A stretch of 64,000 bases of DNA from Beroe forskalii (taxonomy: Eukaryota > Ctenophora > Nuda > Beroida > Beroidae), in assembly GCA_011033025.1 (NCBI GenBank), contig WFMF01000073.1, positions 526,579-590,578 of the forward strand. The letters run 5' to 3'. The translations under genes were made by a program, and so were the position numbers. The notes below the pieces were generated by a model. That model had not been told where the DNA came from. It ran no database searches and saw only the letters and a list, made by a program, of their open reading frames with translations. Every line of letters begins with the position of its first letter. The stretch's first letter is position 1. Shown here one piece after another: positions 1 to 15,400 of this stretch.

Positions 1-3000
1 TTCCATTAAGTTTTGACATCTTCTAAGTGCCACTTTTAAGTGATAAATGGCGGCTATAAATAAACCCACTGCTGGAGTCTTTGAAGCAGGTACTTCATGC
101 CTTTTAGCAGCGTAATCCAGTGTTGTTCCTCCCTACTTACTGTGACTAACGTCATTTCATATTTGGGTGCCTGCAGCCCTATATTGTGAGAGGGCGTACG
201 TGACTTTGATTTGCTGTATTTAACACCGCTTTTCAGTATTAATCAGATAGATTTAAGTCTGAAATGATTGAATAAGTTAATAAACCAAACTATATTACTT
301 TTCGCTTTCATTCATTTACATAAAGATTCCGAAGTTTCGTGGGTTCAAGTTTGTATGTATTCAAGTAAAAGCTGTTCAAATACCAAGCAGATATCCATCA
401 TAGTTCATATCTTGGCATTTTGTAATCTATAGTAGTATAGTACGGTATCTAAAAAACTATTTACAAGAAATTGTCACAATCTCAAGAATGTTAGAGAAAT
501 TACTTAGCTAAATGAATGTCTGTGTAGGATGTAAAGACCAGTGTGTCGTGAGGTGTGTTATCATTAGAGTGGTTCAGTTCATGTGGTGCTGTACTTCATG
601 CTTTGCTGCTCTGTGCCCCTTTCCATCCTAGAGTGGTACCTTGTTGTCGTATTTTAAGGGGAAATTGATCAGCGTGGTTTAGTGGGAGCATTGATGTTGT
701 TATTTTCAGTTAGTGTCTCAAATTGGAATGGAAGTAATGTCTCGCGATGTGTTTGGCATACCATGATCATTGATGTTATCTATTCTCATCTTTCCTGTGT
801 GGTCTTTGATTCAAAATTCAAACACCGCTACATGGTTACATAATATAATGTTAGAATATGATCACTCAAAAATTATTATACATTTTTCTGACAAATATGT
901 ACTTCGTACAAAGCTTTCAGACAGATTAATAAAAGATAAGTCTAAAATACGTAAGATAAGCAACGGAATGAAAAGAAAAATCATTAAACAATCACAGAAA
1001 AGCACAAAAAAGAAAGGAAAGAACGTCCATAAAATTCCTGATAATAATTTGCTTTATTAATTTGCGCATGGTTACCCGATGAAACGAATCATTATAGTTT
1101 GAATGCATTCTCCTTTCGGCTACGAATTACTAAATTACTATCTAATTTACATCGTTTCTTTCTTTCAGACTATTCACATGACCTGCTGAGATTTGTTTCA
1201 GATGCCTGATAGCTTGATAGGAAATTTCGGACTTTTAGTAGAGTCATACTTTCTAATTTCTTAGCTTTGTTATCTGTGAATTTTGCTGACTGATCTTGTG
1301 ATATCTGAATGCTCAAAGTTTCTTCTTGTTCCATGTTGAGGATCATTAGGGACAATTTTAAATCCCGATTTCCGTCAAATCTTCCGGGAATTGGGAACCG
1401 AAATGCTCTCAGCAATTTGTCTGCTCACTCCTATGATAAGAAGATATCATGACAAAACGGCTGCCATCAGATCATCATGATCAACGTAATTGTTTCTTTC
1501 TACTTTCTACCTGAGTTCCTGTCATTTTCGTTCTGTAACTCGAAATTTATAAACAGATCTGCGGAACGAATCACCATGACGATCTGATATCATGTGTCCA
1601 ATCCTGTGATGTCACGTGACCTAAAGCTCACGTGACTCAGCGTTCTGTTATCTGTATTCTGTCCTCTGTACACAGTAACTTTGTCTGTCATGTGACACTG
1701 TTACAATCGGTATGATGTATGCCCATATCCGAACTGATTGGCCATTTGTAGTCAGAAATTCACCATTGTAAGCCATGATAATGACATCATCCTCAGTATA
1801 ATCCAAAGCACGTCCGAGTTTGTGCTTTACTTTCTACTGTATGATATGTCCGAGTCTGCTACTCAGATAACTGTTTTGACAATGAGAGAATGAGCAATGA
1901 GAGACTGTCTGAGGAGAATCAGAAGTGATCCTCATCATTCGTTGGAGATGTTGACGATGATGCAGCAAGAAGTAATTCAATATTTCATCATTCACTTTCT
2001 CGTTATATTTATTTCACTGTGACGTCAGCTTCATGCAATAAAATGGGAATTATTGACAACTTGGTCCCGCCTAACTTTCCTTTGGAACGATGTATCTGTA
2101 TCCGGCAACATGGTCATCTGCCTCAGTAACAGATGGTTGCTCTTTTAACAGTTTGTACACTATTCATTTGGTAATGAGTAATGTTGTGGCACAGCCTTGT
2201 TCGTTGTTTTGCTAATTTCTGAGAAGTTGTTTGCGAGAGAGGAAGGGGGAGAAGGCAACATAGAAAGGGGGATCATTGTTGCAAAGTCACACATATTTCT
2301 CTAATCTCTATACCAGGCTGCTGTATTTGAATATTTTATATTGCGATTCCTAGAGCTAGTGCATTATTATCCCTTTTTAGAAATATTTTCTGTTTTTTGC
2401 GATTATTTTCTCTCATGGCGTTACCTCACTTTTGAAGGTCCAAAGTAAAGGTGTGCAATTTGTAATGCTTGGTGACGGAATGATGAAAGTGGCATGGTAC
2501 CAATCAGTGCCACTGCCTAGTTTAAATTATTAAATTTTTAAAGACTTCCATTTGGAATTAACTTTGATTACAGCTGTTTAAGGAATTTATTTTCTTGCCA
2601 TGAAATTTGGTGCTGTGACGTTCATTCACAAGAAATTGTACGCCGAAGGAAATCCACCATTGACGTCATATCTAATATCGTGAGAAATATCCCTAAAATG
2701 ACGGCGTTTATTTTGTTTTGAATGTAATCTTCAGATTGACATATTGAAATTGTGTTCTGAACTAGGCTAGATTGCATGGTTTTTGTACTTTCAGTAAAAT
2801 CGTACGATTGATTTCTGCAGTCGCTGTTGCAGAGGAGTTTAATTTAGGGTCCCTTATCGTTTTTTTGTCCTTCCAGATACAATTAACACAGACTTTAATT
2901 ACTCGGTCCCTGTATTTTTCCAACCAGCAAACTAATTTTCTAATTTGTTTTAGTAGTTCCAGTTGAGAGATAAGAAATCAAATTTTGTTTAATCTCAGAT

Positions 3001-3207
3001 TAATGATACCTTGAATATTGCATCTTATCAGGATTTCCTATTGAGTTTTCTGAAATTTATTTGGAAAGCAGCTTCTCTTCCTGATAACTGTTACATAGTC
3101 AATCATAAGATTTAAACGTTTTGTCGTTTTGTTTCGAATTTTGAATTTGTTCATTTATTCTGCTGGATTTCACACTCTAATAACAAGTAAGTATCAAGGT
3201 CGCGTTT
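1..3207. other. No supported gene; upstream flank
   Basis: AT-rich sequence with no exon that I can tie to a protein family. Open frames here (for example 770-1060) are short, lysine- and asparagine-rich and look like chance. A TGACGTCA palindrome lies at 2020 and another at 2661. The stretch may hold the promoter and 5' untranslated region of the RADIL-type gene, but no convincing core promoter is visible. Confidence 0.5.
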
Positions 3208-3284
3208 GAAAAATAGGCGTTAGACATTGCCAATATATCACATTGGACAATGTTAAGGACGCCACTCATAACCGCCTATTTTTT
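3208..3284. repeat. Foldback element, copy A
   Basis: A roughly 77-bp segment bounded by GAAAAATAGGCG on the left and its inverted partner CGCCTATTTTTT on the right. A second element with the same ends and nearly the same length lies at 53355-53429, with a largely different interior. Short length, inverted ends and dispersed copies suggest a small non-autonomous DNA element (MITE-like). It ends 34 bp before the proposed RADIL start codon. Confidence 0.55.
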
Positions 3285-3317
3285 GTCCGTGACTCGTTAT
3301 TACCCCGTTTAATAGTG

Positions 3318-3466
3318 ATGCAAAAGAGTTGGTCGCTAGGACGGCTCAACATAGTGAAAGTACCTGGTCGTAAAGACAAACTCAAAGCTGATAAGGAAGC
3401 GTTGAAGAGGAGTTCTTCCCAGCATCTGCCTAAGAAACATGCCAAATTTAAGATATTTGTCAAGAA
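3318..3466 (+). CDS. RADIL: Candidate first coding exon of RADIL-type gene
   Basis: The first ATG of an open frame gives about 50 lysine-rich residues (it begins MQKSWSLGRLNIVKV) and meets a good donor, AAGAA|GTACGT, in phase 2. The next exon at 4212 is open across its whole length and needs exactly one base to complete a codon, so the phases fit. No family match identifies this segment. The alternative is that translation starts at the ATG at 4273 in exon 2 and this exon is fortuitous. The 3243 extension of the frame starts with TTG, so 3318 is the only ATG start here. Confidence 0.45.
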
Positions 3467-6400
3467 GTACGTATCCAGGGGTTTTCAAGAGTTTTTGTGT
3501 TCCAAAAATGTAGTGAAACATGACTGCAGTACATCAAAATTTTATTTTCAGTGACTCGAAAAATACTACTAGGTTATTGAAATTCTGTATGGACGCTTAA
3601 ATGATTGAGTGTTCGATATTTGTGTTGAATGTGCACAAATAAGGTGATCATTGCCACGCCCAAAATATCAGCATTTGAGTGTTTTATTGTGGACCGTAGA
3701 ATCACGATTCAGAAAAGCTTTTGAGAGTTCCTTCTCTCAATTTTTACCAAACATGGTATTATTGTAGATAAAATAATAACCAGTTCACTTCAAGACTTTT
3801 CGAGGAGGGCGAAAAGCTTTCTAAATTTCGCTCTCTCTTTCAATTTATGGTGATTTCTATATTCTATCATTGATCTCCTGTAGCTAATACTATAAAAAAG
3901 CAGTACTTTAGTGTTCCACAATACAGCTGAGCAGCTACCTAGCTTAGTAGCTAATTCTGCAGAAGACGTTTGCTGCAGGAGCAGCTGTACTGCACAATAA
4001 AAGTCACCAGTCACAAAATATTACCTCAGTAACTTAGGGGCAGGAGGATTTCAAATGCTGACCATTGATGACAAAGGGGAGAGAGAGGGGAGAAAGGGGG
4101 GATAAACTGAGCAACAAATTGCTGACGTAATAATATGTGACTCTATAATTACGAATATATCTGAATATAACAAGAGATTGAACGTTTTCTCACCTCTCAT
4201 TTCCTCCGCAGGACGTCTTGCACAGGACGGAGGAGTCTGGTTAGTGCCGTGTCAACTGAGAGTGGGATCCACATGGGGAGCGATCTAGACACTGCAGTCA
4301 CCATGGGACAAGGTAGGTTAGTAAGCTATGCCGCTATTGGCTGCTAAGATGAGAAGTTGAGGCGCAAATGGCAAACTACTCCGATACATTCTTAGAAGAA
4401 AAGGGGTTTTGATAGGGAAATTGGTGCTGTTAGAAACTGGAGTGGCCCTAATTCAAGGTAATTTGTAATGATTCTGTGATTCTTGGTATTCCAACCCTCT
4501 CCCACAAGGTGCAGACGCTGAACTGCTGATGCAGTCTAAGAGACTCAGCAAGATAATAAAGAACGTGAGACGGTCTCACTCATACAACGTGTCGGATGTG
4601 AACAAGACCAACCTCAAACACAGGTAAATTTATCTCAAACACAGGAACATTCCAGAAATTTAAAGATAAACACTGGTAAATTCCAGAAATTAATTTAGAC
4701 ATTTAGATAAATTTTACAGGATCGTTTTTATTTTAAATTTCTCCTCATATCCTTCCTTTGCCTTCTTTTTCTCGTGGTTAACTTCTTTCTGGAACTTCTT
4801 TCTAAAGTTAGAAATTTCCAAATACACGTCCCTCGCTGTATGCTAGTCTAGCAAACTTTTGTCACACCTTTAGCAACAACATCTAAACCTCGTCCTGTAG
4901 TATATCATATTTACTGCAATTACTAAATTGCTGTGCAGTCTAAACAGTACGGGGTAAATTTGAGAGGGTGCCAGCCTTTCCCCGAAAATTCTTGAAATGC
5001 ATTGCAATGTTATATACGACGGTGGGACGTATTTTTCGTAATTTTGGTAACCCAATATTTTGTTTCTCAAATATTATGCATGCAGAGTTTATGTTAGTAC
5101 CAAGGGGTCACAATAAAATTTTGTATTTGTGGTATTTTTGTCGCCCATTTTTTTCTTGCTCTCCTAGAAATATCTGAGATTGTTGATTATATTTTACGAG
5201 TAAATTCTCCCCATTCATGGTTTCTATTTTTGGATGATGAAGGGTGTGCCTACTCATGTCTTTCTTTAAAAGCTCAGTATACATCACATCTTTCATTCTT
5301 CGATAATGAGTTGTTTCATGGGAAGGGCGCCAACAGGTTCAAAGATAATATCTACATCAAACTTTTTCCATTTAAATTTCACTTTGTACAGTATCTATCC
5401 ACCACCATCATCATGAGTCGGTTGTTTATATATTAAAGAACTATAAATCTGGCGTGTTTCCATTTTTAGAAGTTTATTGAAGCATTGTGTATCCCCACAC
5501 ATGGTCTACTCATGGTCTAAACACCAAAACGGCACGGGGCTCTGCACGAAGAATAGACTGAGTTAAACGTCACAAACTTTACATTTTAAACCCTGACAAT
5601 GACGTAATTATCAACTAGCCTGCTAACTCTCCGCAGGTCTTATGCGTACGTTTACTGTCATTAGTTTCAGTATCGCAAGTTTATTTTGAATTGTGTTACC
5701 TATATAACGCCTCTTGTTATTGTACCAGCACAAAACAGTGAAGCTACTTTATGATAACATATAAAACTTGTCGAATTTTGGGGTGGAATATTATATATGT
5801 GTGATATAAAATATACATTCTGACGAAAACTTTAACTCTTTTTTCATAGCATTTCAAGGTAGCACCCTTGAGTGCTGTCATTATTTTCATGATGACAGTT
5901 TCAGTTGAGCACGCACTGGCTTCGACTAGAACGTGCAATGACACATCTTCACTTTTCAGCGGCAATAAGTGAAGCATATGTTAATACTATAAAGGTAAAT
6001 GGCCTTTTCAAAGTTTCAAATAGGGTCTTATTTGACACAGTTTCAACCAATGAAATTTCAGTTAAAGTGAAAAATTTTCACTTCGATTTATATTAGTAAA
6101 AAAGAACTGTTATGACCAATTGCTGTCTTATAACAAATACTATAAACTTGACATATATTGTCTCTCTTGTTTCATGAAACCCCTCAATTTGCCGCGAGAG
6201 TGAGTGAAAAATAAATACACATAAATATCTACGCTAACAATTTACCACGATAAACCTTTACGATGACACTTCAAACCCTTGATGATGACGTCATCAGTGT
6301 ACCACTCTAACCCTTGATAATGACGTCACTCTCAACTCTATATTACTTTCAATGAACAATGAACAACGTCGGCGACATGTGCCTCAGGGAAGCCTGACAG

Positions 6401-9400
6401 TTTGAGAGTTTTCGTTACTCCGCAATATATTCCTATTAGTGTAGAAATACGAGATAGTGACGTCATTATCAGGGTTTAAAATGCAGAATTGTTGACGTAA
6501 AATGGAGTATTTTCGGCGCGCGGCGCTGCTGCAAAATACACCACCCCTATGTATTATGTCACTCAGCTACGTGTCTAACTACAAACGTTGCGCGCGGCTC
6601 ATAGGCTTGATTACGTCATCAATTCACCATTCTTATCCCTGATAATTACGGCACTCAGTACTGCCTGTAAAGTGTACGTGACTTCTTATATATCAAGTAG
6701 GATCCCTCTCGAATAGGTTTCGGTATATATTTTATTATTTTATGTTTTGCATATGATAATTTATTAATTTCGCATTAGAACTCACCGACTATTCCGTCTT
6801 TTTGGGTTGTGCCCGAACTGCTCTTTGTTGCTGTTGAAAGTTGGGTTGTGAGTCGTATTTACATATTATGACCGTAAAAGGAAACGAATTTTTATTTTGA
6901 GTTCGATGGCAGCTAACTAATACTACTAAAACTAGCTACTTGATTATGATTATTAACATAATATGCTTGATTTTCTTTCGATCATTTCTTCCAAAATTAA
7001 CCTCCTAAAGCACCTTCTGTTTTTGGTCCTTCCCATTTCGTGTAGGGGCACTTATTTTCGATGATTTTTCTGGATGAGAATGTTGATGGTATTTCATACT
7101 TGATATTTTCTACAGTTTTTAAGCGTCATCAAATATTGGCAATCTGCCAACATGAGAAGTACGTGTCCTATTAAAAGGAGCTACCTGCTGATGGTGCCCA
7201 CGAAGTTGCTAAATAGGTTATTATACAGAGTAAGATGTAACGTTTGGCTGGCACGACATAATATAACCTTAATGACTTTACTAAAGTGTCCCGCGAATAT
7301 TCACGGAACTTATTCATTCTTTCTTTAGCAGAAAATTCTCAATCGGCTATAAAATATGAACCTAACTAATGCGGACTGCATTCGTGAGATTCTGTAAGAT
7401 TCTGTCATCTCTCCGGGGAAGGAGTAAATATCTCAGTAAATTCAGTGTATCAGCGTTTCATGATTAATCACCAAATGCTCCCTTTGTAACAGTATATATA
7501 CTTCCGTATTTCTTGATACTCCGTTGTTGTCCCCCACGAAATACAGGTGCATTTCATGACATCAATACATCCGTGTCTGTGGGGAATTTGAGTGAGCCTA
7601 ATAATGATATTAACCTGTCTATGCGGCAACTTTATAATTTATTACAGCGCTGTCTATGCTTTTATGTGTTTAGGGGTGCAAGTAGGAATCGTGGGAGCTG
7701 TCAAGTCAGCTTGCCTTGCTCGTGACGTTTAACTATAATTCATGACGATGGTTCCTTCGATTGTGACGGATCATGACGTTCATAAAACTAATAGAGTAAT
7801 AGGGGCTCATGATTGCAACTGAAAATGTAGGACAGCCTGGTTTCCAAAAGTTAATGGAATCCCTACTACAATGGGTAGGATGACGAAAGTATGGTTCTTA
7901 GGGAAGTATAATAGTGTCCACAAAAGACAATGGAGTGTCACCCGTGACCCAGACGTGGTGCTATATTTAGTTTTTTAATCGACAATGTTGCATCAAATAG
8001 TTTACCGTGCAGTTGGTTTGTCCTCCAAACATTTTCCTTTTGACAACTTTTAAGTTTTATGACTCTATGACAGAATGATTTTAAAAACACAGTCATTGTA
8101 TTATTCAGTTTGCAACCTCTGGTTGCAATTATTTATCGAACACAGTAAATCCTTCCTCAACTGCAACTCTACAATTCCTTGTGCAGACTCTGCCATCTGG
8201 TTTGTCGAATTTCAATAAAGTACTTAACAAAACATGAATAACATACTGCAGTGAACTATGCGCTCAAAAAGAGTTGGCGTTTTGCCATCATCACTTCGCC
8301 ATTTAAAACAATTAAAATGTCGTAATAAGTCACCTTCAATGACCAGTTACTGGCGTTTTACATGCTAAATAGATGAAATATGAAACATTGGACACTGAAA
8401 AAGAGACTGGTTAGCTCATGACAGGTTATGTGTCAAACTTGGCTAGTTTCCAGCTAGGACCACTTCCGTCATTGCCAGATAAAATGGTGATGAAGTATAT
8501 TGGGATTTTGGCAACGTCGATGAGGATGTCAAAATATCCAATTCATTACGAGGAACACCCTGAAAAACTAGAATCTTAAACAGCTTAAAAAGTAAAAAGT
8601 TAAAAAGCGCCTTTATTTTCAGCGTATGTCTGCAGCTGGTCTGAATAAAAGTTCACACTTCTCACTTTTAGCCAATTTGTACTGAAAACTTTAACGCGCG
8701 CGCGTGTCGAAATAAATAAATCCCTACGAGGTGTGCGAAGAAGTATCCATATGTTGTTGTACCGTTGCCTAAGTTAATACTGTTATTGTTATGTTGTTAA
8801 GCAACATTGCTAGTTTCTTCAGAGGTTTAAAAATAAATGGGGATCAAGAGGGGTCTGGAAAATGTTTCAGACCATATTATGTAACACGCCACATTTTGAC
8901 TTGTTACCCTTTTTCTTTAAAACCCAATATGGACACACTCATGTTTGGCCTCAGAAACCCCGATCTCCCCTTTTTCATCTATGAGTCATGTCACGGGCCT
9001 TTTTTTTGTTGACTGGGGAAATTTTAGTAAGACAAAAAATAAATTTGATCAAAGTGGGCCTGCCCGTGGTTTTAAAGTGGTAAAGTTGATGGTATCAGAA
9101 CGGCACATTTCTTTAAGGGGGTGGGCATCTTGCCCACCCGTGTTCGGGGATCCCCCCATATTTCCCCCTTTTAAAATTTAAGGAATCCCCCCGAAAAATC
9201 CCTTTTCCGGGAAAGAGGAAAAAAGGGGGAAAATTTTATGTTTGTTCGGGAAATTTTTAAAAATTTATTTTTTTTCCCAGCAAAAATAGGCAGTTCAACA
9301 TCATCAACTGAATACGTTGAGCTATGATAATGACGTCATCAAAAGTGCATATTTATCCTGATAAAAGCACGTGAAGATCTACTATAACGCACATGTCACA

Positions 9401-12400
9401 TGGCGAGGAGGAGGAGAAACAATCGATAACAAAACCTGTTGAAATCCCATAATAATCTGGTGCATTTAGCATAATATGTTTTCTTACATACCATGTGACA
9501 TATATGTATATTTGCTAGCTACGTGTGTGTAGTTTCGTTTTATCTTCCTTCAACTTCTTTCATCAGTTTTCTGCGTATGTGCATCTAAAGTAAACCCGAT
9601 ATATGAGTTCATCATGTCACCATGCTAAACCCTGATAATGACATCACTCTCAAATAATATATTCCTAATCATTTGCACCGGAACTGTGCATCATATAATC
9701 TGCCGCATGATTCCTTCCAATGATTAGCCCTGAGGGGGGAAATATCTCTTATCTGCCATTCTGTCATGGATATATTATGCTAATAATCATGTTGTAATAT
9801 ACAGATATACGGCATGTATATATATTTGAGTACATCATGGGTATAATATATTTTGTATAATTAATTGTACGTTGCTGCTGGAAATTCGTTTGCAATTACT
9901 AGTTTTCAACGCACCATGACTAACCGTTACGTGACAGCCCTGAAAATAATCCAACTCTCTTTATATATATACTCAGTGTTATGTTTTAATGTATTAGCCT
10001 TCGTTGCAGGAGCTGTTTGCAGTTCCATTACTTTCTTACTTTGATGATTGTTTTGAAACCAGACCCTTTCTTCGATCAAAATAGAATCCTGTGGTAAATA
10101 TACAAATATAGATTTATCCATTCGCCAATTGCAAAATTTTACGGTCTCGGTCGATCTTAGCGTCACGCCCATGGATAAATCATGTTAATGCATCAATCAT
10201 AGAATCATGTAAATTTTAATAACAATTCGGCCTCATCCGTTAATTGCACTGATTAATGCAAACACTCCGGACGATAAACCCCTCGTCCTCGATGATAAAT
10301 ACTACATTTTCAGTGCTGAAGTAAGATGCTGCTAAGCTATGGTTCCTAAACATGATTTTATTTATTTTATCATCGTGCATACAAAGCAACAGTTTGAGCT
10401 TTTTCATCATTTCTAATCTCGTCATCGTGCTAGCGCTAAATAGAAAGGACCAATTATCCTTGTCAAAATTCGGCATATCGTAATGCGAAAAGTGTGCAAC
10501 TTTATGATTTTTATGCTTCTATGTTTTACACCGTGAATATAATCTGACTTTATGCATGTGCATAAAGTGCAGAACTTGTTTACGAAAATTCATCAGCACG
10601 ACAGCAAGATATTTCATTAAATTTAATAACTTTATTAAATTGGACCAGCGCTAATAATTTGTCACATCAAACTGGGGACTTCCTGAATTCCTGATCCTGT
10701 AATCCATTTGGTCTTGAGCCGTGCAATCCAACCTCCCTAAGTTTCTTGCTGATATAAAACTGCCCAAACTGCAATATTGGCGTTTGATATCACTAAAAAT
10801 ATTGTTCAGACTTCAGTAAACTGAAACTGAATCAAATTATACTCCGGATTTTGCCAGTTTACTGTAATCTTACTGTATCAGCCGTCTGAGTGGTTTATTA
10901 TTACACGTTTCAAGTCGTCGTAAGACGAACTCTTCTCTCTTATATTTCTCTCGTTCATATTGTTACTCATCTTCTAAAGTAATCTAATGTAACCCCTTCA
11001 TCAAACAATTCATTTACTCTCGAGATGACTTTCCTTCAGCTATAGCGACCAACTCGTCGGGATTAGATCGTAAGACTTTGCCATATTTGGGCATAGAGAA
11101 CTAAAATATTGCCTTATATGGTAATACCATGACGTCACTATCCGCAAAGCTGTTGAGAAAGGAAGCACGTTCTAATAAAACTCTTTATTGTCTCATAATA
11201 ATTCATATATTTCAATGGTCTCCAACGCATGATTGGCTGTTTAGAATGACCTCATTTGAGTACTTTAATATGTTAAAATATTGACGCATGACCACCTCCC
11301 ACCTTTTTCTTGACTCCCACCCATTATATATTTTGACTGCACCTGGTTATCCCGGTCATTAGTAACAAGCCTTATAAGCAACAGGTGTCGTGACGAAGAC
11401 ACTTCAAGCGAGATTAGATATATTTTATAGTTGTGCCGAATTGAGTTGGCTATTTTGTTAGACTGAATGTAGGATGTTCTCCTATCTCTTCTTATTTTCT
11501 CTATTGTAGTGTTTTGTGATATAATGTTAGGAGAATTGATGAGCTTATTTTGTGATCAAACCGTCGATTTTTCTTTTGTTGAAATCTTGATTTTTATCTT
11601 GCTATTTAAGTATTTATTCGCAGTTACAGTGACCACTGACCATTAGAAGCGATTATTTCATTCATGACAGTCCTAATTTTGTTCCTGAAATATATTCTGG
11701 CATTTAATAACTTTGCTAAATATTCAAATTTTCTTACTGGGAATTTCTTACAAAACATGCCCAGAACTGTTGAAGTATTGAGAGCTCCTCGTTGCCTTCC
11801 TTGCCAATCGTTGTATCCTTTTTATCATAAAACATATTGGAAAATACAGCCAAAACAGACACAATTATTGTTCTAAAATCTTAAAATTATAACCTTGTCC
11901 GATCTTGCTATCTTTTCTCCTTTTTCCCTCGTTTTATGTCCTGGTCATCTCCTCTCTTTTTCTTTTCATCCTAACCAGCCACCTCACTACCAGGAGGGAA
12001 GCAGAGTTGCGGCCTAAGAGTCTGGTGCATGGGTGGGAGGAGAGTGCTATCTCGATAGAGGAGCTGTACCTGTGGCAGTCCCAGCTCCGGCAACTTCACA
12101 TGTTCAACAAGAGCACCCACCCCGTCGAGCAGATCAACAAAACCAAGGTAAGCGAGTCAAGGTAAGCTGCTAGTCAAGGTGAGCTACTCAAGATATTCAA
12201 GGCAAGCTAATTAGCTATTCAAATTGATGTAAGCGATTGATTAGGATAGTTGGATTAGTTGGAATGAAAACATTAACATTCAGTTCTTTTGCCAAACCTT
12301 CAATCACCATTTTGGAAATATTGTCTATCCCATGGCGTCTATCCAATGACTCCTTCACCAATAATTTTAAGCACTAATTAGATTATTTTCCCGACCTTCC

Positions 12401-15400
12401 TGATAAAATGATGGCTAATATCGCATTTCAAAGAATCATGGTTTCTTCAACCATGTTCACACTGATAACTCAGTATTATTACTGAGCAATATCCAATACA
12501 GGACGCTCATGTGTTATACACCACACTTCCATGATACTGTATATCGTGGAAGGTAATTTAATTTCCCGTTCTTTTTTACGTACACAAATATTATTAACGG
12601 ATAATTAATGACGTTATTTTGCGAGATTATTTCCTTTGCTTCTCGTGGGAGGAAAACTCCTCCCAGTAAAAATAACCGTGTTTTAATTCACACAGTTCAT
12701 CAGGTGACTGGAGGCGTCTCCCACTAAAATTTGTGAAAGTTGGTTGAAAGTGACGTCATTTTGCTGAAAGATTGAAAGAAAATGGATGACGTCACACTGC
12801 CTTGTTTTCTTGCGTGACCTTTAATGTTTTGTGCTTGTCAGGTGCCGAAAAAGGAGAGTTTGAGAGAAAAAGCTAAAGACGCTTATCAGGGGCTTCAAGT
12901 CCAAACGCAAGACAAAGGACAGCGTATCGAGTTTTGGTACCGACGAAGATCCCGATAGCACTTCGTCGTTAGAAAGGTGGGAACTGAGGATAATTTTTCA
13001 TTCAATTCCTCTTTTTTGCTTTTTGCAGTTTCAGCTTAGTCAGTTCAGGTGGGTACTCAAATTTCAAATTTCATTTTGTTGAATTATCGGGAGTTTTGAA
13101 CCTTTGGAACTTCAGAAACTTTCTTTCACGCCTCAAACTTAGTTAATACTTGGCTCTTATATTCAGAATATCAGAAAAAACAGATAATCACAAATCAGAT
13201 TGAATCGAACTGAATCTGCCTCTCTTTATTGCTTTTTGCTTCACTGTAAACGAATCAGCTGTAAAACCCCGGTCTCCTCTCCCTCTCAGATCAAGTTCGT
13301 CAGCCCTCAACTGGACGACTAAGGAATCCTCCACAGCACCCCCAGACATCCTTAGGATACTGAAGGTCTTTGCAGGCCCCGGGCTGCATACCAACAACAA
13401 CGCAGAGTACAGATCAGTCCTGGCTACCATAGACTCCACGGTGCTGGAGATAAGTTGGCACTTGGTTCATGGGCAGCGTCGAGTTAGAAACCCTTAAGGC
13501 CTTAGTCTTAAATGGGCGAATTCAAGCCTTCGATTATATTTGTTTATTTGGAACGAGGAAAATGTAAGAATGTTAATTGCATTGGGTTTTGAGTCTTTGC
13601 TTTGGACCTCAGCAGCTTATTTTCTTATCCTTTTCACAGCCATTTTTATCCAGATAAGACTTCCACTAAAACTCTAAAACTCAATTATTTCAGATAAAGA
13701 AGCAGAGCATAAGCAAGTACGGTTTCCAGGATAACAACCCCATGAACTACCACTTGGTGTGTTCCACGGGCTTCTACACTGATAACAAGGGGAAGACTGT
13801 GCCGGCTGCCACCGAGGTAAGTCCTGAAATCTTCCTGATTTCGATTTATGTGGCTCTATTATACAACGGTTCTTTCAATTTTGTTAGATTTTTCTTTCCT
13901 TTATCATTTTTACCTGACTTCTGACTCTCTTTTAACTTTGATTGAACAGGGGTTTGGGACTCTGAGTGACACTTGGAATGAAGTTAACGCGGAATACCTT
14001 GTCGACCTCTCCCGACCCCTTGACATCAGGAACATCCGTGAGGTATGGCTCTATAACATGAAACTTTCTTTTACTCTTGTGTAACTCTCAGTACGCATGA
14101 AAATTCATGCTTTGCTGAAAGAATGTGCAGTATTTTCTCCTTTAATCAGTTGTAATTTAGTAATTCGTACAACATTCTTGTCATGTTTTATTGGCCGCGG
14201 TGGGCTCCACTGCAAGTCAAGTTTATGAGCATCACAACCGCCCAGCAAGTGCAGCAAGTCACTCTAACTAGGAGGTTATCAAATCTCTCGCTATGTGACG
14301 CTAATGCACCCCCGTAAACCACCAGACAAGCAGTTACTCGAGCTGAGTGGTGAATTGGTGATTAACTTCAATTGCATCACCAAGTGCAGTGGTCTCGAGC
14401 ATATATATGCTTGTCCCATATTTGCTTGTAATGCCCTAATATGCTTTAAAGTCCGGGACCTTTATGTGTTAAATCCCACAACCCTGCGTCAATTTCCCCG
14501 CGTATAAAGACGTAAGTTACATATATAACAATTTATATATGGGAACTCTAATGAATCCATGAGCTTGCCTGTCGTATATGAAATTCATATATATATTCGA
14601 CTTTCAAGGCGCATATTATTCAATATATCTGAATTGCTGCTTCAATTACGCTTGCACGCGCGTGGCATACAAATATACCCTTAAATGACAATATTTTATG
14701 ACCGTTTCTTATAATAGACTCCCAAAAATAAACGCACCAAGCTTTATTGCGTGAATAGACTAGATATATAATATGTCAACGCTTCGTTAAGTTTCATGTA
14801 CAGTATTGCCATTTAAGGTTGCGTTTTCGAGGACTTTAGGAGGGTATAAAACGGAACCACTTCTCGGTTTTAACTCATTTGAGTGAACGTGCGCATTTAT
14901 AGATTTTGTTTTTAGTGCTGTTATTGTTCTTCTGCTCTGATCAGTTTATAACTTAGCTATCTCAAAAGTCTCTGATGAGTTTCTTTCCTTTTTCTTGACT
15001 CATCTCCAGAAAGTTTCATTGTAATATTTACATGAAAAATTTAGGTTTATCCCACAATTTCCTGTGTCAAATACCTCTCCGAGCCGTTGACATGCTGAAG
15101 TCATTGTTATCACTGAGTCTGACGAATTCTGCATAACTGAAATAGTTGCACATTTAAAATCTTGTTAACACTTTGTTAAGATGACTGCATTCGCATCGAT
15201 ATACAGGATATGGTTGATAAATTATCCATAAGTTATAGGTAATAGGGTAATACTTGACACTTCGTATAATTGTCAGGTATTTTGTCAATTTGTCACTTTG
15301 TCATGGTATTTGATCACATGATAAGGGATGACATCGCTCGCTATTTTTGAATCCAGGCAAAATGTAATGACAAATTCTATTCCGACGCAAGCTCTATTCA

